Shown here: positions 27,072 to 35,486 of the stretch, one piece after another
Numbering within the stretch: position 1 is the stretch's first letter
How the letters are laid out: every line of letters begins with the position of its first letter
DNA from: Thermoleophilia bacterium
GTDB taxonomy: Bacteria > Actinomycetota > Thermoleophilia > RBG-16-64-13
Length of the DNA stretch: 64,000 nt
Direction: 5' to 3'
Assembly (NCBI GenBank): GCA_027493445.1
Contig: JAOSKU010000001.1
Location: 4,355,845-4,419,844 of the forward strand
Made by a program: the position numbers and the translations under genes
Notes under the pieces: generated by a model
What the model was told of the DNA's origin: nothing
The model's database searches: none
What the model saw: only the letters and a program-made list of their open reading frames with translations

Positions 27072-28703
27072 GTGACAACTTCTCTCTACCCAGAGTTCTT
27101 CAACGACGTGTTCGGCCCGGTCATGCAGCCCGGATCGAGCTCGCACACGGCCGGTCCCTGCCGCCTGGGGTACATGGCCCACCATCTGCTGGGCGAGAGG
27201 CCCCGTGCCATACGGATCGTTCTCGACCCCCGAGGGTCTTTCGCCGGCACCTTCGGTCTCATGGCCGAGGACAGCGCCATGGTGGCCGGCGCTCTCGGCC
27301 TGCTCCCCGGCGATCCGGATTTGTTCCGGGCTCGGCTGATCGCAAAGGAGGCAGGGATCGCGGTGACCTTCGACTTTGCAGAGATCACCGAGAGCGAGCA
27401 CCCGAACGCCATGAAGTTCGTGCTCACCGGCAGCGACGGGCGGGAGGTTAGCCTCGTAGGGGACTCTACCGGCGGGGGGATGGTCGAGACGCGCACCCTC
27501 GAGGGCTTCAGCCTGCGCCTGCGCGGCGACGGCTTCGCGTTGCTCGTGCACGACGTCCACGGAATGCTGGGCGATACCGAGCTCGCCGCCATCGCGGGTG
27601 GTTTGGACGACCTCGTCTGCAGGCGAACCCTGCTCGAACCGGGCTTGGGCGCCCTGCACGTCTTCGAAGCGGCCGCGCGGTGCAAAGTCGAGGCGCTCCG
27701 GCGCCGCTTCCCCGGGGTGACCTTCAGCTTGCTGGAGCCGGTGCTTCCCGTGCTCACTCGCCCGGAGCGACGCCCGCAGCTCTTCGACACCATGACCCGC
27801 TGGCGGGAGATAGCCGAGGAGCGAGGGCTTTCCTTGTGGGAGGTGGCCGTGCTCTACGAAACCGAGGCCTCAGGTTGGTCGCGGGACGAGGTCATTGCCG
27901 CCATGCGCGAGATCGCCCAGGTCATGCACCGGCAGACCCGGGCGGCCTACGAAGAGGGCGTCGAGGTGCCCGTGACCCCCTTCCGGCCGAACATGGCCGC
28001 GGAGTGGGCCGCCCACCAAGCTTCGGGACGCCGGCTGACCGACGACCTCACGGCGAATGTGATCCGGTGGGCGTACGGGGCTGGGGCGGGCATCCCCGGG
28101 GTGAAGACGGTGCCCGGGCCCATGGGCAGTGGCGGAGGCTACGTCTACGCCGCCCTGAGCGCCGTGCGCGCCACCCGCGGTTTCAGCGACGACGACCTGC
28201 TTCGGGGGCTCTTCGTGGCTGCCGGGGTAGGAGCCATTGCTTTCTCCCGCACCGAGCCCACCGGGGAGGCCATCGGCTGCACCGGGGAGTGCGGCATGTG
28301 CGGGGCCATGGCCGCCGCCGCCATCGCCGAGATGGCCGGCGGCGATCCCCAACAAGTGGAAGACGCCGCTTCGCTGTCCCTGCAGGCGGCCATCGGCATG
28401 CCCTGCGATCCCATCCCCGGCGGTCTCAGTCAGCCCTGCCGCAGCCGGGTCATCGCCGCCGCCTGCATGTCGGTGGTCTTCGCCGACCTGGCGCTGGCCG
28501 GCAGGGGGGGAGTGCTTCCCCTGCACGAGGTCATCGACGTGGCTGATGCGGTGGGCCGGGCCCTTCCCCCTGAACTTCTCTGCACCTCCCGAGGAGGGGC
28601 GGCGGCGGCACCCACCGCGCTGCGGCGGGCGGCTGAGTATCAGGCCTGGGCGGCGGAGACCGAGGTTCAGGAGATCCCTCGGCCTCCGGCGAACCTCATC
28701 TGA
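27072..28703 (+). CDS. sdaA: L-serine dehydratase, iron-sulfur type, fused subunits
   Basis: A 543-residue enzyme that converts serine to pyruvate and ammonia with an oxygen-labile 4Fe-4S cluster. The beta domain is at the N-terminus (GPSSSHTAGPCRLG-like text: PGSSSHTAGPCRLGYMAHHLL) followed by a regulatory segment. The alpha domain has PGVKTVPGPMGSGGGYVYA, the cluster region GEAIGCTGECGMCGAMAAAA, and PCDPIPGGLSQPCRSR, holding the cluster cysteines. GTG 27072 follows CAGGAGGTGAGA. In this context it may process serine made from glycine or sarcosine released by betaine demethylation; that link is inferred. Confidence 0.9.
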   Translation: MTTSLYPEFFNDVFGPVMQPGSSSHTAGPCRLGYMAHHLLGERPRAIRIVLDPRGSFAGTFGLMAEDSAMVAGALGLLPGDPDLFRARLIAKEAGIAVTFDFAEITESEHPNAMKFVLTGSDGREVSLVGDSTGGGMVETRTLEGFSLRLRGDGFALLVHDVHGMLGDTELAAIAGGLDDLVCRRTLLEPGLGALHVFEAAARCKVEALRRRFPGVTFSLLEPVLPVLTRPERRPQLFDTMTRWREIAEERGLSLWEVAVLYETEASGWSRDEVIAAMREIAQVMHRQTRAAYEEGVEVPVTPFRPNMAAEWAAHQASGRRLTDDLTANVIRWAYGAGAGIPGVKTVPGPMGSGGGYVYAALSAVRATRGFSDDDLLRGLFVAAGVGAIAFSRTEPTGEAIGCTGECGMCGAMAAAAIAEMAGGDPQQVEDAASLSLQAAIGMPCDPIPGGLSQPCRSRVIAAACMSVVFADLALAGRGGVLPLHEVIDVADAVGRALPPELLCTSRGGAAAAPTALRRAAEYQAWAAETEVQEIPRPPANLI

Positions 28704-28979
28704 GGGTTGGGCTGGGAATGGAGCAGCCCCGCCGGGAGCCACGTCATGTCCTCCATTCAGGACTCGCCAGGTTCGCTTACGGCCAGAGAGCACGCTTATT
28801 CCTTTTGGAAATGGGAGAAGGGCGGCGAGGAAACCGTCTTGCATATGAGACCGCCACCCTGAGGGCGTTGACGGGATTACGGAGTGTGCGCCAGACTGTG
28901 GTGGGCTCGCGCGGTCGGGCGGACTCGGATAGACCCGGGTGCCCTGGTTGCCTGAGAGGCCTCTTGAAACGGAGAGTTC

Positions 28980-30842
28980 ATGCCTTCTGTGGGTGACATC
29001 CTCCACGTCGATCTCTCGAGGCGATCGACGGTGCGCCGACCCGTCGACGGAGGGATCGTCGGTCGGGTCTTGCTCGGACGAGGGCTGAACTCCCTGACCC
29101 TCCTCGAGAAGGTCAGCGCGCAGGTGGGACCGCTCGACCCGGAGAATCCGTTGCTCTTCACCTGTGGCTTGCTGACCGGGACGCAGGCGCCTTCGGCCGC
29201 ACGGGTGCACGTGAGCGCGCGGTCCCCGCTCACCGGCCTTCTTGGCAGCTCAAGTGTGGGCGGCAAGGTCGGTCCGGCTCTGCGGGCCAACGGCGTGCAG
29301 TCGGTCATGGTGTGGGGCCGGGCGCGGGCGCCGGTCTACCTGCTGATCGCCGGCGGGCGCGCCGAGCTGCGGGACGCCTCGCACTTGTGGGGGCTCGAAG
29401 GCCCGGAGACGGTGGCCCGCTTGCGCGAGGAGCTTGAAGACGACGGCCTGGTCATGTTTCTCATCGGTCCCGCCGGGGAGCACCTGCTGCCCCTGGCCTG
29501 CATTGTGACGCAACGTGGTCACGCGGCCGGACGCACCGGCATGGGGGCCGTCATGGGCTCCAAGAACCTCAAGGCGATCGTGGTGAAGGGGGCCAAGGAA
29601 GCCGCCGAGACCAGCGAGGAAGCCCGGGCCGCCGTGCGCCGCTACCTGGCCAAGATCAAGGCCGCCCCCAACTACGCCGACAAGGCGGCCCACGGTACCT
29701 CGTCAGCCGTCAACTTGGTCAACGAGATGGGCATGCTCGCCAGCTACAATTACGAGCGGCCCCGTTTCAAGGAGGCCGCGGCCATCGACGGCACGAGCAT
29801 GGACCCGTTCGTGGAGCGCCTTCGAGCCTGTCAGCGCTGCCCGGTACACTGCAAGGCCGAACTCCAGCTGACTTCGGGTCCCTACGCCGGTCTGCAGGCC
29901 GAACGGCCAGACTTCGAGCCCATCGTCTCCTGGGGCTCGAAGAGCGGGCTCTCCGACCCGGAGGCCATCATCTACCTGCATAACCTGTGCGACCGGTTCG
30001 GCATCGACTCGGTCTCCGCCGGCAACGCGGTGGCCTTTGCCATGGAACTGTGGGAGAAGGGCATTGTGACCGCCGCGGACACGGGCGGGCTCGAGCTGAC
30101 CTGGGGCGACGTGGACGTCATGGAGGCTCTGATCCGTCAGATGGCGGCCGGCGAGGGGTTTGGCGAACTGCTGGGCCGGGGCGTGCGTGAGGCGGCCCGC
30201 GTCATCGGGCGGGGAGCGGAGCGGTATGCGTATCACGTAAAAGGCCTGGAGCTCACGGCCTTCGACCCTCGGGGCGCTTCGGCCGCCGGCCTGGGGTACG
30301 CCGTTTCCAACCGGGGGGGCGACTTCACCAGCGTCTACGCCCGTCACGAGTTCAGCCTCACCCCTGAGCAGGCCAAGGCCCTCTATGGAGACGAGCGGGC
30401 TGCGGACCGCACCTCGCCGGTGGGCAAGGCGGCCATGGTCAAGCGCAGCATCGTGATCTGCGCCGTGCTCGACGCCATCGGGCTCTGCAAGATCCCGGCT
30501 CTGACGCTGGTGAACGAGTTCGACCTCTCGAGCGAAGCCGAGCTAGTGAGCGCCGTGGCCGGACTGCCGGTCACTCCCGAGGGCCTCTTCGAGATCGGCG
30601 AGCGCATCATGGACATCGAGAGGCTGTTCAACATCCGGTTCGGAGCGGCGACGGCCGACGACTCGCTCCCTGAGGTCTTCGTGCGGGAGCCTCTGGGCGA
30701 GGGGCCGGCGGCCGGCAACACCGTGGAGCTCGAGACGATGATCGGCGAGTTCTACGAGGCCATGGGTTGGTCGGCGGAGGGCGTGCCCACCGAGGACAGA
30801 CTGCGGGAGCTCGGCCTGGAGGAGTTCGTTGCTCGCGGGTAG
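28980..30842 (+). CDS. Aldehyde ferredoxin oxidoreductase family protein, intact
   Basis: A 620-residue tungsten-pterin oxidoreductase. The N-terminal domain has ILHVDLSRRS, LLGRGLNSLTLLEK and VSARSPLTGLLGSSSVGG. Pterin-contact text TGMGAVMGSKNLKAIVVKGA follows, and the 4Fe-4S cysteines appear in LRACQRCPVHCKAEL. It is distinct from the copy at 755 (CxxCxxxC here against CxxxCxxxC there). ATG 28980 starts directly with the first strand. It begins a tight run with the ornithine-cyclodeaminase homologue (17 bases later) and the enolase-superfamily gene, suggesting a shared pathway that yields an aldehyde or keto acid. Confidence 0.9.
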   Translation: MPSVGDILHVDLSRRSTVRRPVDGGIVGRVLLGRGLNSLTLLEKVSAQVGPLDPENPLLFTCGLLTGTQAPSAARVHVSARSPLTGLLGSSSVGGKVGPALRANGVQSVMVWGRARAPVYLLIAGGRAELRDASHLWGLEGPETVARLREELEDDGLVMFLIGPAGEHLLPLACIVTQRGHAAGRTGMGAVMGSKNLKAIVVKGAKEAAETSEEARAAVRRYLAKIKAAPNYADKAAHGTSSAVNLVNEMGMLASYNYERPRFKEAAAIDGTSMDPFVERLRACQRCPVHCKAELQLTSGPYAGLQAERPDFEPIVSWGSKSGLSDPEAIIYLHNLCDRFGIDSVSAGNAVAFAMELWEKGIVTAADTGGLELTWGDVDVMEALIRQMAAGEGFGELLGRGVREAARVIGRGAERYAYHVKGLELTAFDPRGASAAGLGYAVSNRGGDFTSVYARHEFSLTPEQAKALYGDERAADRTSPVGKAAMVKRSIVICAVLDAIGLCKIPALTLVNEFDLSSEAELVSAVAGLPVTPEGLFEIGERIMDIERLFNIRFGAATADDSLPEVFVREPLGEGPAAGNTVELETMIGEFYEAMGWSAEGVPTEDRLRELGLEEFVARG

Positions 30843-30859
30843 CGGCGGGAGGAGCGCTG

Positions 30860-31879
30860 ATGGAGATCCTTGTTCTGAGCAGAGACGACGTCGCCCGCCT
30901 CCTGCCCCTCCCGGAGTGCATGACGGTGATGGCGCAGGCCCTCGAGGACTTGGCCCGCGGCCAGGCGTCGATGCCGCTGCGGATCATCCTGCCGGTGCCG
31001 GGCAGTGAGGGCGTTCTGGGCTTCATGCCCGGCATGCTGCAGGCGTCGGGTGTCTTCGGGGCCAAGGTCACAGCCGTCTTTGAGTCCAATCTGGGCACCG
31101 AGTTCGAGTCCCACCAGGGTTTCGTGGTGCTCTTCGAGTCGGAGCACGGCCGGCCTCTGGCCGTCGTCGACGCCGGTGAGGTGACCGCCATCCGTACGGC
31201 GGCCGTGAGCGGGGTGGCGACCCGGGCGCTGGCGCGGGAGGATGCCCGCGTTCTGGCCCTCATCGGCTCGGGCGGCCAGGCGCACTCGCACCTGGAAGCC
31301 ATGTTGGTCGCCCGGCCGATCGAGGAGGTACGCGTTTGGAGCCGTACGGTCGAGCACACCCGGGCATTCGTGGCCCGCGAAGCCAAGCGGTCGGAGCGAG
31401 AGCGTCCCGAGCTGCGCTTCAGCGTGGCCGAAGACGCCGAGCAAGCCGTGAGCGGCGCCGATGTCATCTGCACACTGACGGCCGCCTCCGAGCCCGTGGT
31501 ACGCGGAGAGTGGCTCTCCCCGGGCGTGCACGTGAACGCGGTCGGCTGGAGCGGGGCCGCCGGCCGGGAGCTCGACGCCGAGGCGCTGCGACGGTCCACC
31601 TTCTTCGTCGACCGAAGGGAGTCGATCCTCAACGAGGGCGGCGAGTTCCTGCTGGCCCGGGCCGAGGGCGTCCTCGGCGACGACCACATCAGGGGTGAGC
31701 TTGGTGAGGTGCTGCTGGGGAGCGTCCCCGGCCGGACCTCGCCCGCCGAGATCACCATGTTCCGGTCGCTCGGGCCGGCCGTGGAGGACGTCGCCTCGGC
31801 CCACTATCTCTATCAGGTGGCCAAGAAGGTGGAAGCCGGCGTTTGGGCCCCCCTGGCCGGCACCCGGTCCGGGGCCTGA
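30860..31879 (+). CDS. Ornithine cyclodeaminase/mu-crystallin family protein
   Basis: A 339-residue NAD(P)-dependent protein. The N-terminal dimer domain has LSRDDVARLLPLPECM and GFMPGMLQ. The Rossmann domain shows the nucleotide motif LALIGSGGQAHSHLEAML, with VDAGEVTAIRTAAVSGVATR just before it. Family members include ornithine cyclodeaminase, alanine dehydrogenase and ketimine or pyrroline-carboxylate reductases. The sequence alone does not separate these. ATG 30860 follows GGGAGGAGC, 17 bases after the AOR gene. Its place between an AOR and an enolase-superfamily enzyme points to a cyclic or N-methylated amino acid pathway (inference). Confidence 0.85.
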   Translation: MEILVLSRDDVARLLPLPECMTVMAQALEDLARGQASMPLRIILPVPGSEGVLGFMPGMLQASGVFGAKVTAVFESNLGTEFESHQGFVVLFESEHGRPLAVVDAGEVTAIRTAAVSGVATRALAREDARVLALIGSGGQAHSHLEAMLVARPIEEVRVWSRTVEHTRAFVAREAKRSERERPELRFSVAEDAEQAVSGADVICTLTAASEPVVRGEWLSPGVHVNAVGWSGAAGRELDAEALRRSTFFVDRRESILNEGGEFLLARAEGVLGDDHIRGELGEVLLGSVPGRTSPAEITMFRSLGPAVEDVASAHYLYQVAKKVEAGVWAPLAGTRSGA

Positions 31880-31890
31880 AGAGCCGCCGC

Positions 31891-33018
31891 GTGAAGATCG
31901 CGAACATACGTTTCCGGCCTCTGGCCCTGGCTTTCGAGGAGCCCTATCACTGGGCCGGCCGGGTCGACTACGGCGCCACCAATGTGCTGGTGGAGATCGA
32001 GACCGACGAGGGCATCACCGGCTACGGAGTAAGCACCGCCGGGCGACCCGCCGAATCTACGCTGCAGGCCTTGGAAGGTGTCGTGCCGCTGTTCGCCGGC
32101 CGGTCGCCGTTCGACATCGAGCGGCTGACCTGGGAAGCCCGCTTCCTGGGGAGCTTCAATCACAGCCCGCGCTTCGCTGCCCTGACTCTGGCCGGGGTGG
32201 AGATGGCCCTGTGGGACGTCGCCGGCAAGGCCTGCGGCCGTCCGCTCTACCAGCTCATGGGCGGCGCCTACCGGGAGGACGTCGACTACTTCGCCTTCCT
32301 GCAGGGCGACACCGCCGACGAGCTCGCTGAGGACGCCCGCCGGGCGGTGCAGGCCGGCTTCTCGGTCATCTACATGAAGGTGGGGAGGGGAGAGCCGAAG
32401 GACCTGGAGAACACGGAGGCCGTGCGCGCCGTCATCGGGGACCGAAAGCTCCGCCTCGACGCCAACGAGGCCTGGGACGTGGGGACCGCCATCCGCATGA
32501 TCGGGCGGCTGAGCCGCTTCGAGCCGGAGTGGGTCGAGCAGCCCACCCCGGGGGAGAGTCTCCCTGCCCTGCGCCAGGTGAAGGAGGCGGTGACCGTCCC
32601 CATCGCCGCCGATCAGGCGGTCTTCTCCCTGCAGGACGTCTACGAGGTCTGCCGCACGAAGGCGGCGGACGTGATCGTGCTCTCCTTCCATGAGACCGGG
32701 GGCCTGCTGGCCTTCAAGAAGGCCGCCGCCGTGGCGCAGGCGGCCGGCATCGTCCTCTGCCTGCACGGCCAGTCGTCCACGGGCATGACCGACTGCGCTC
32801 AGCATCAGGTCGGTTTGACCATTCCCAACCTCACCGACGGCAACCAGATCATGCACCAGCTGCTGCGCCAGGACGTCCTCGCCGGGCCGGATCTCAGCCT
32901 TCGCCACGGCCGGCTGGGCCGCTTGGAAGCACCCGGTCTGGGATTCGAGCTCGACTGGGAGGCCGTAGAGCGGGCCGAAGCCCTCTACCGGCAGGACCCC
33001 CACTACCACCACGCCTAA
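31891..33018 (+). CDS. Enolase-superfamily enzyme (mandelate racemase/muconate lactonizing type)
   Basis: A 375-residue protein with the capping domain (ALAFEEPYHWAGRVDY) and a TIM-type barrel. The three metal ligands are visible in LRLDANEAW (Asp), EWVEQPTP (Glu) and IAADQAVFS (Asp). The barrel Lys of the KxK motif is in VIYMKVGRG, but the first Lys of the pair is Tyr. The position of the opposing Lys of muconate-lactonizing enzymes reads VLSFHETGG, with Ser in place of Lys. Known relatives include amino-acid and betaine epimerases such as 4-hydroxyproline betaine 2-epimerase. GTG 31891 is 11 bases after the previous stop. Substrate is unknown. Confidence 0.85.
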   Translation: MKIANIRFRPLALAFEEPYHWAGRVDYGATNVLVEIETDEGITGYGVSTAGRPAESTLQALEGVVPLFAGRSPFDIERLTWEARFLGSFNHSPRFAALTLAGVEMALWDVAGKACGRPLYQLMGGAYREDVDYFAFLQGDTADELAEDARRAVQAGFSVIYMKVGRGEPKDLENTEAVRAVIGDRKLRLDANEAWDVGTAIRMIGRLSRFEPEWVEQPTPGESLPALRQVKEAVTVPIAADQAVFSLQDVYEVCRTKAADVIVLSFHETGGLLAFKKAAAVAQAAGIVLCLHGQSSTGMTDCAQHQVGLTIPNLTDGNQIMHQLLRQDVLAGPDLSLRHGRLGRLEAPGLGFELDWEAVERAEALYRQDPHYHHA

Positions 33019-33076
33019 CCGCCCGGCGCGGCCCCTTGATCATCCCCGCCGCCGACGAACCCAAGGAGACCACCGC

Positions 33077-34518
33077 ATGATGAAAGACATCCTGCAAGGA
33101 CAGCGGGGCGTGCGCTTCCAGAAGCTCACCCCCGAGCAGTGCCGGGCCATCCACGACGCGAGCGTTCGCCTGTTGGGGACAGTGGGAGTCGAGGCTCACC
33201 ACGACGAGGCCCGCGATATCCTGGCCAGAGCCGGAGCCACGGTGGAGGGCACGAGGGTGCGGGTGCCCCGCAGGCTGGTGGACTGGGCCCTCGAGGTGGT
33301 ACCGAACAGCTTCACCCTGCATACACGCGCCGGCGAGCCCGTGATGCCGGTCACCGGCATGAACGTCTTCTTCGGCAATGGATCCGAGACCCCTAACATC
33401 CTCGACCACCGCACGGGGGAGCGGCGTCACGGCACCCTGGCCGACGTCGCCGAGGGCGTGCGTGTGCTGGACGCCCTGCCCCACATCGATTTCGTCATGT
33501 CGCTCTTTGTCCCCTGGGACCTGGACCCCACGGTGGCCTATCTGGAGCAGTTCAAGGCCATGCTGCGCAACTCCACCAAGCCCTTCCTGTTCCTGAGCCC
33601 CAGCGGGGCCGACATCCGGGCCATGGTCGCCATGCTGGAGGCGGTGGCCGGGGGGAGGAGGCTTTACGCCAGAAACCCCGGGGCCTCTGCTACGTCAATG
33701 TGACCCATCCCTTCCGCCATGAGTTCGAAGATCTGGACAAGCTGATCTTCCTGGCGCGGAAAGGCGTGCCCTACACCTACAATCCCACCGCCCTCCGGGG
33801 CGCGAGCGGTCCCGTCACCCAAGCGGGCTGCATGGCCGTGGGCAACGCGGGTGAGCTGTTCGGGCTGGTGCTGGCGCAGCTGGTCAACGAAGGCTGTCCA
33901 GCCACGATCTCCGGGGGTACGGCGGACAAGCTCGACATGCGCAGCATGATCGACATCTACTCAGCGCCCGAGAACCGGGTGGCCTTCACCGAGATGGCCC
34001 ATTTCTACGATATTCCGCACTTCGGCCTGGCCGGTGGTTCCGACAGCAAGCTGGTCGATGAGCAGGCGGCCGCCGAGGCCGCCCTCACCTTGCTCGCCGA
34101 GGCCCTGGCCGGGAGCAACCTCATCCACGACGTGGGCTACATGGAGTCGGGCATGAGCAACTCGCTGGCCCAGGTCGTCATCTGCGACGAGATCATCGGT
34201 TGGATCCGCCGCTTCATGGAGCCCATGGCCGTAGACGGTGAGACGCTGGCTCTCGACCTCATCGAACGGGTGGCCCCCATGGGCGACTACCTGGCCGAGG
34301 ACCACACCCTGGCCCACTACGAGGAGGACTGGTATCCGGGCCTGTTCGACCAATCCAGCCATGACAAGTGGGTCAAGGCCGGCGGGCGCACCTTGGGACA
34401 GAAGGCAGCTGCCCGGGTGGACGAACTGCTGGCCTCACACCAGGTGGAAGACCTCGATGCGGGCATCCTGAAGGCCATCGATGCCCTGATAGCCGCCCGC
34501 GCGGCGCCGGCAGACTGA
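33077..34518 (+). CDS. MttB-family corrinoid methyltransferase (copy 2, one frameshift)
   Basis: About 480 residues when restored. It starts MMKDILQGQRGVRFQKLTPEQC and shows VGVEAHHDEARDILARAGA, VFFGNGSETPNILDH, FVMSLFVPWDLDPTVAYLEQ and GGSDSKLVDEQAAAEAALTL, all MttB-family. There is no TAG codon. The frame breaks at the G run 33650-33655, where one missing base restores EAVAGGEEALRQKPRGLCYV. It is most like copy 3 (40695), which shares LRGQRGIRF near the start. AAGGAG precedes ATG 33077. The gene ends a plus-strand run and faces the convergent ABC transporter operon. Confidence 0.87.
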
Positions 34519-34541
34519 GAGCTGAGCGCGGGGGCTCGAGC

Positions 34542-35486
34542 TCAGTTGTACCTGATGCGCGGGTTCAGCACCGCGTAGAGCACATCGGCGATCAGGTTCG
34601 AGACGCCGTAGATGAGCACGATCAGGAGCGCGGTCGCCTGGATGAGGGGCACGTCGCGCCGCTGGACGGCGAAGAGCAGCAGCCGGCCGATCCCTGAGTA
34701 GTTGAACACCGATTCGGTGATGATCAGGCCTCCCATGAGCCAGCCGACCCCGATGGCCACCACTGTGATGGTGGGCAGCAACGAGTTGCGCAGAACGTGG
34801 GTGAAGAGCACGCGGTAAGGTGGCAGGCCCTTCAGGGTGGCGGTGCGCACGTAGTCGGTCTGCAGGACGTCAACGGTGCTCGAGCGGGTCATGCGCACGA
34901 TGTAGGCCAGGCTGGTCAGCGCCACGGTGATGGCGGGGAGGATGAGCTTGGGAAACGCGGTCACCCAGCTGGTTCCCGGGTCGATGGCCGACTGTGACGG
35001 CAGCCAGCCGAGCTCGATCGAGAAGATGGTGATCAGGATGACCGCGCTGACGAACTCCGGGAGCCCGATGAAAGCCAGGGAGCCCACGGAGATCGTCTGA
35101 TCTATCCAGCTGTTTCTTCGCAAGGCCGCGATGAGACCCAACACGATCCCCACGGGCACGTAGAACAGGAAGGCCACTGCGGCCAGCACCGCCGAGTTCT
35201 TGAGGCGCTCGAAAACCAGGGGCCGTATCTCCGTCCGCGTGCTGATGGAGTCGCCCCAATCGCCCTGCACGAAGTTCCCGAGCCAGGAACCGTACTGCAC
35301 GACCAGCGGGCGGTCGAGTCCCAGCTCATGGCGTAGGTTCGTCTTGGCTTCCTCCGAGGCGAAGCGGCCCAGCACCATGGTGGCCACGTCCCCCGGAAGG
35401 ATCTGGGTGGCGGCGAAGATGATCATCGACGAAAGCACGATCGTGAGGACCACGAAGCCGAGCCGTCTGGTGGCGAAGCGCAGCAT
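34542..35486 (-). CDS. dppB: Dipeptide-type ABC transporter permease (DppB type)
   Basis: A 314-residue inner-membrane permease with six predicted helices. The N-terminus MLRFATRRLGFVVLTIVLSS is typical of DppB/OppB, as are ILPGDVATMVLGRFASEEA and the cytosolic EAA loop TRSSTVDVLQTDYVRTATLKG. Its ATG overlaps the stop of the ATPase gene as TGATG at 35484-35488 on this strand. It is the last gene of the operon dppA-dppC-dppDF-dppB. The family carries di- and oligopeptides, nickel or opine-like compounds; the substrate here is not known. Confidence 0.9.
   Translation of the reverse strand: MLRFATRRLGFVVLTIVLSSMIIFAATQILPGDVATMVLGRFASEEAKTNLRHELGLDRPLVVQYGSWLGNFVQGDWGDSISTRTEIRPLVFERLKNSAVLAAVAFLFYVPVGIVLGLIAALRRNSWIDQTISVGSLAFIGLPEFVSAVILITIFSIELGWLPSQSAIDPGTSWVTAFPKLILPAITVALTSLAYIVRMTRSSTVDVLQTDYVRTATLKGLPPYRVLFTHVLRNSLLPTITVVAIGVGWLMGGLIITESVFNYSGIGRLLLFAVQRRDVPLIQATALLIVLIYGVSNLIADVLYAVLNPRIRYN

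Noticed and set aside
25572..27659. 695-codon minus-strand frame opposite the MtmB-like and serine dehydratase genes
   Set aside because: Both sense genes are conserved over their full length. The antisense text has no recognisable domain.
28704..28979. Small gene between serine dehydratase and the second AOR
   Set aside because: An open frame exists, but it has no ribosome site or family match. A short GAGACCGCCAC stretch shared with 60168 is too brief to interpret.
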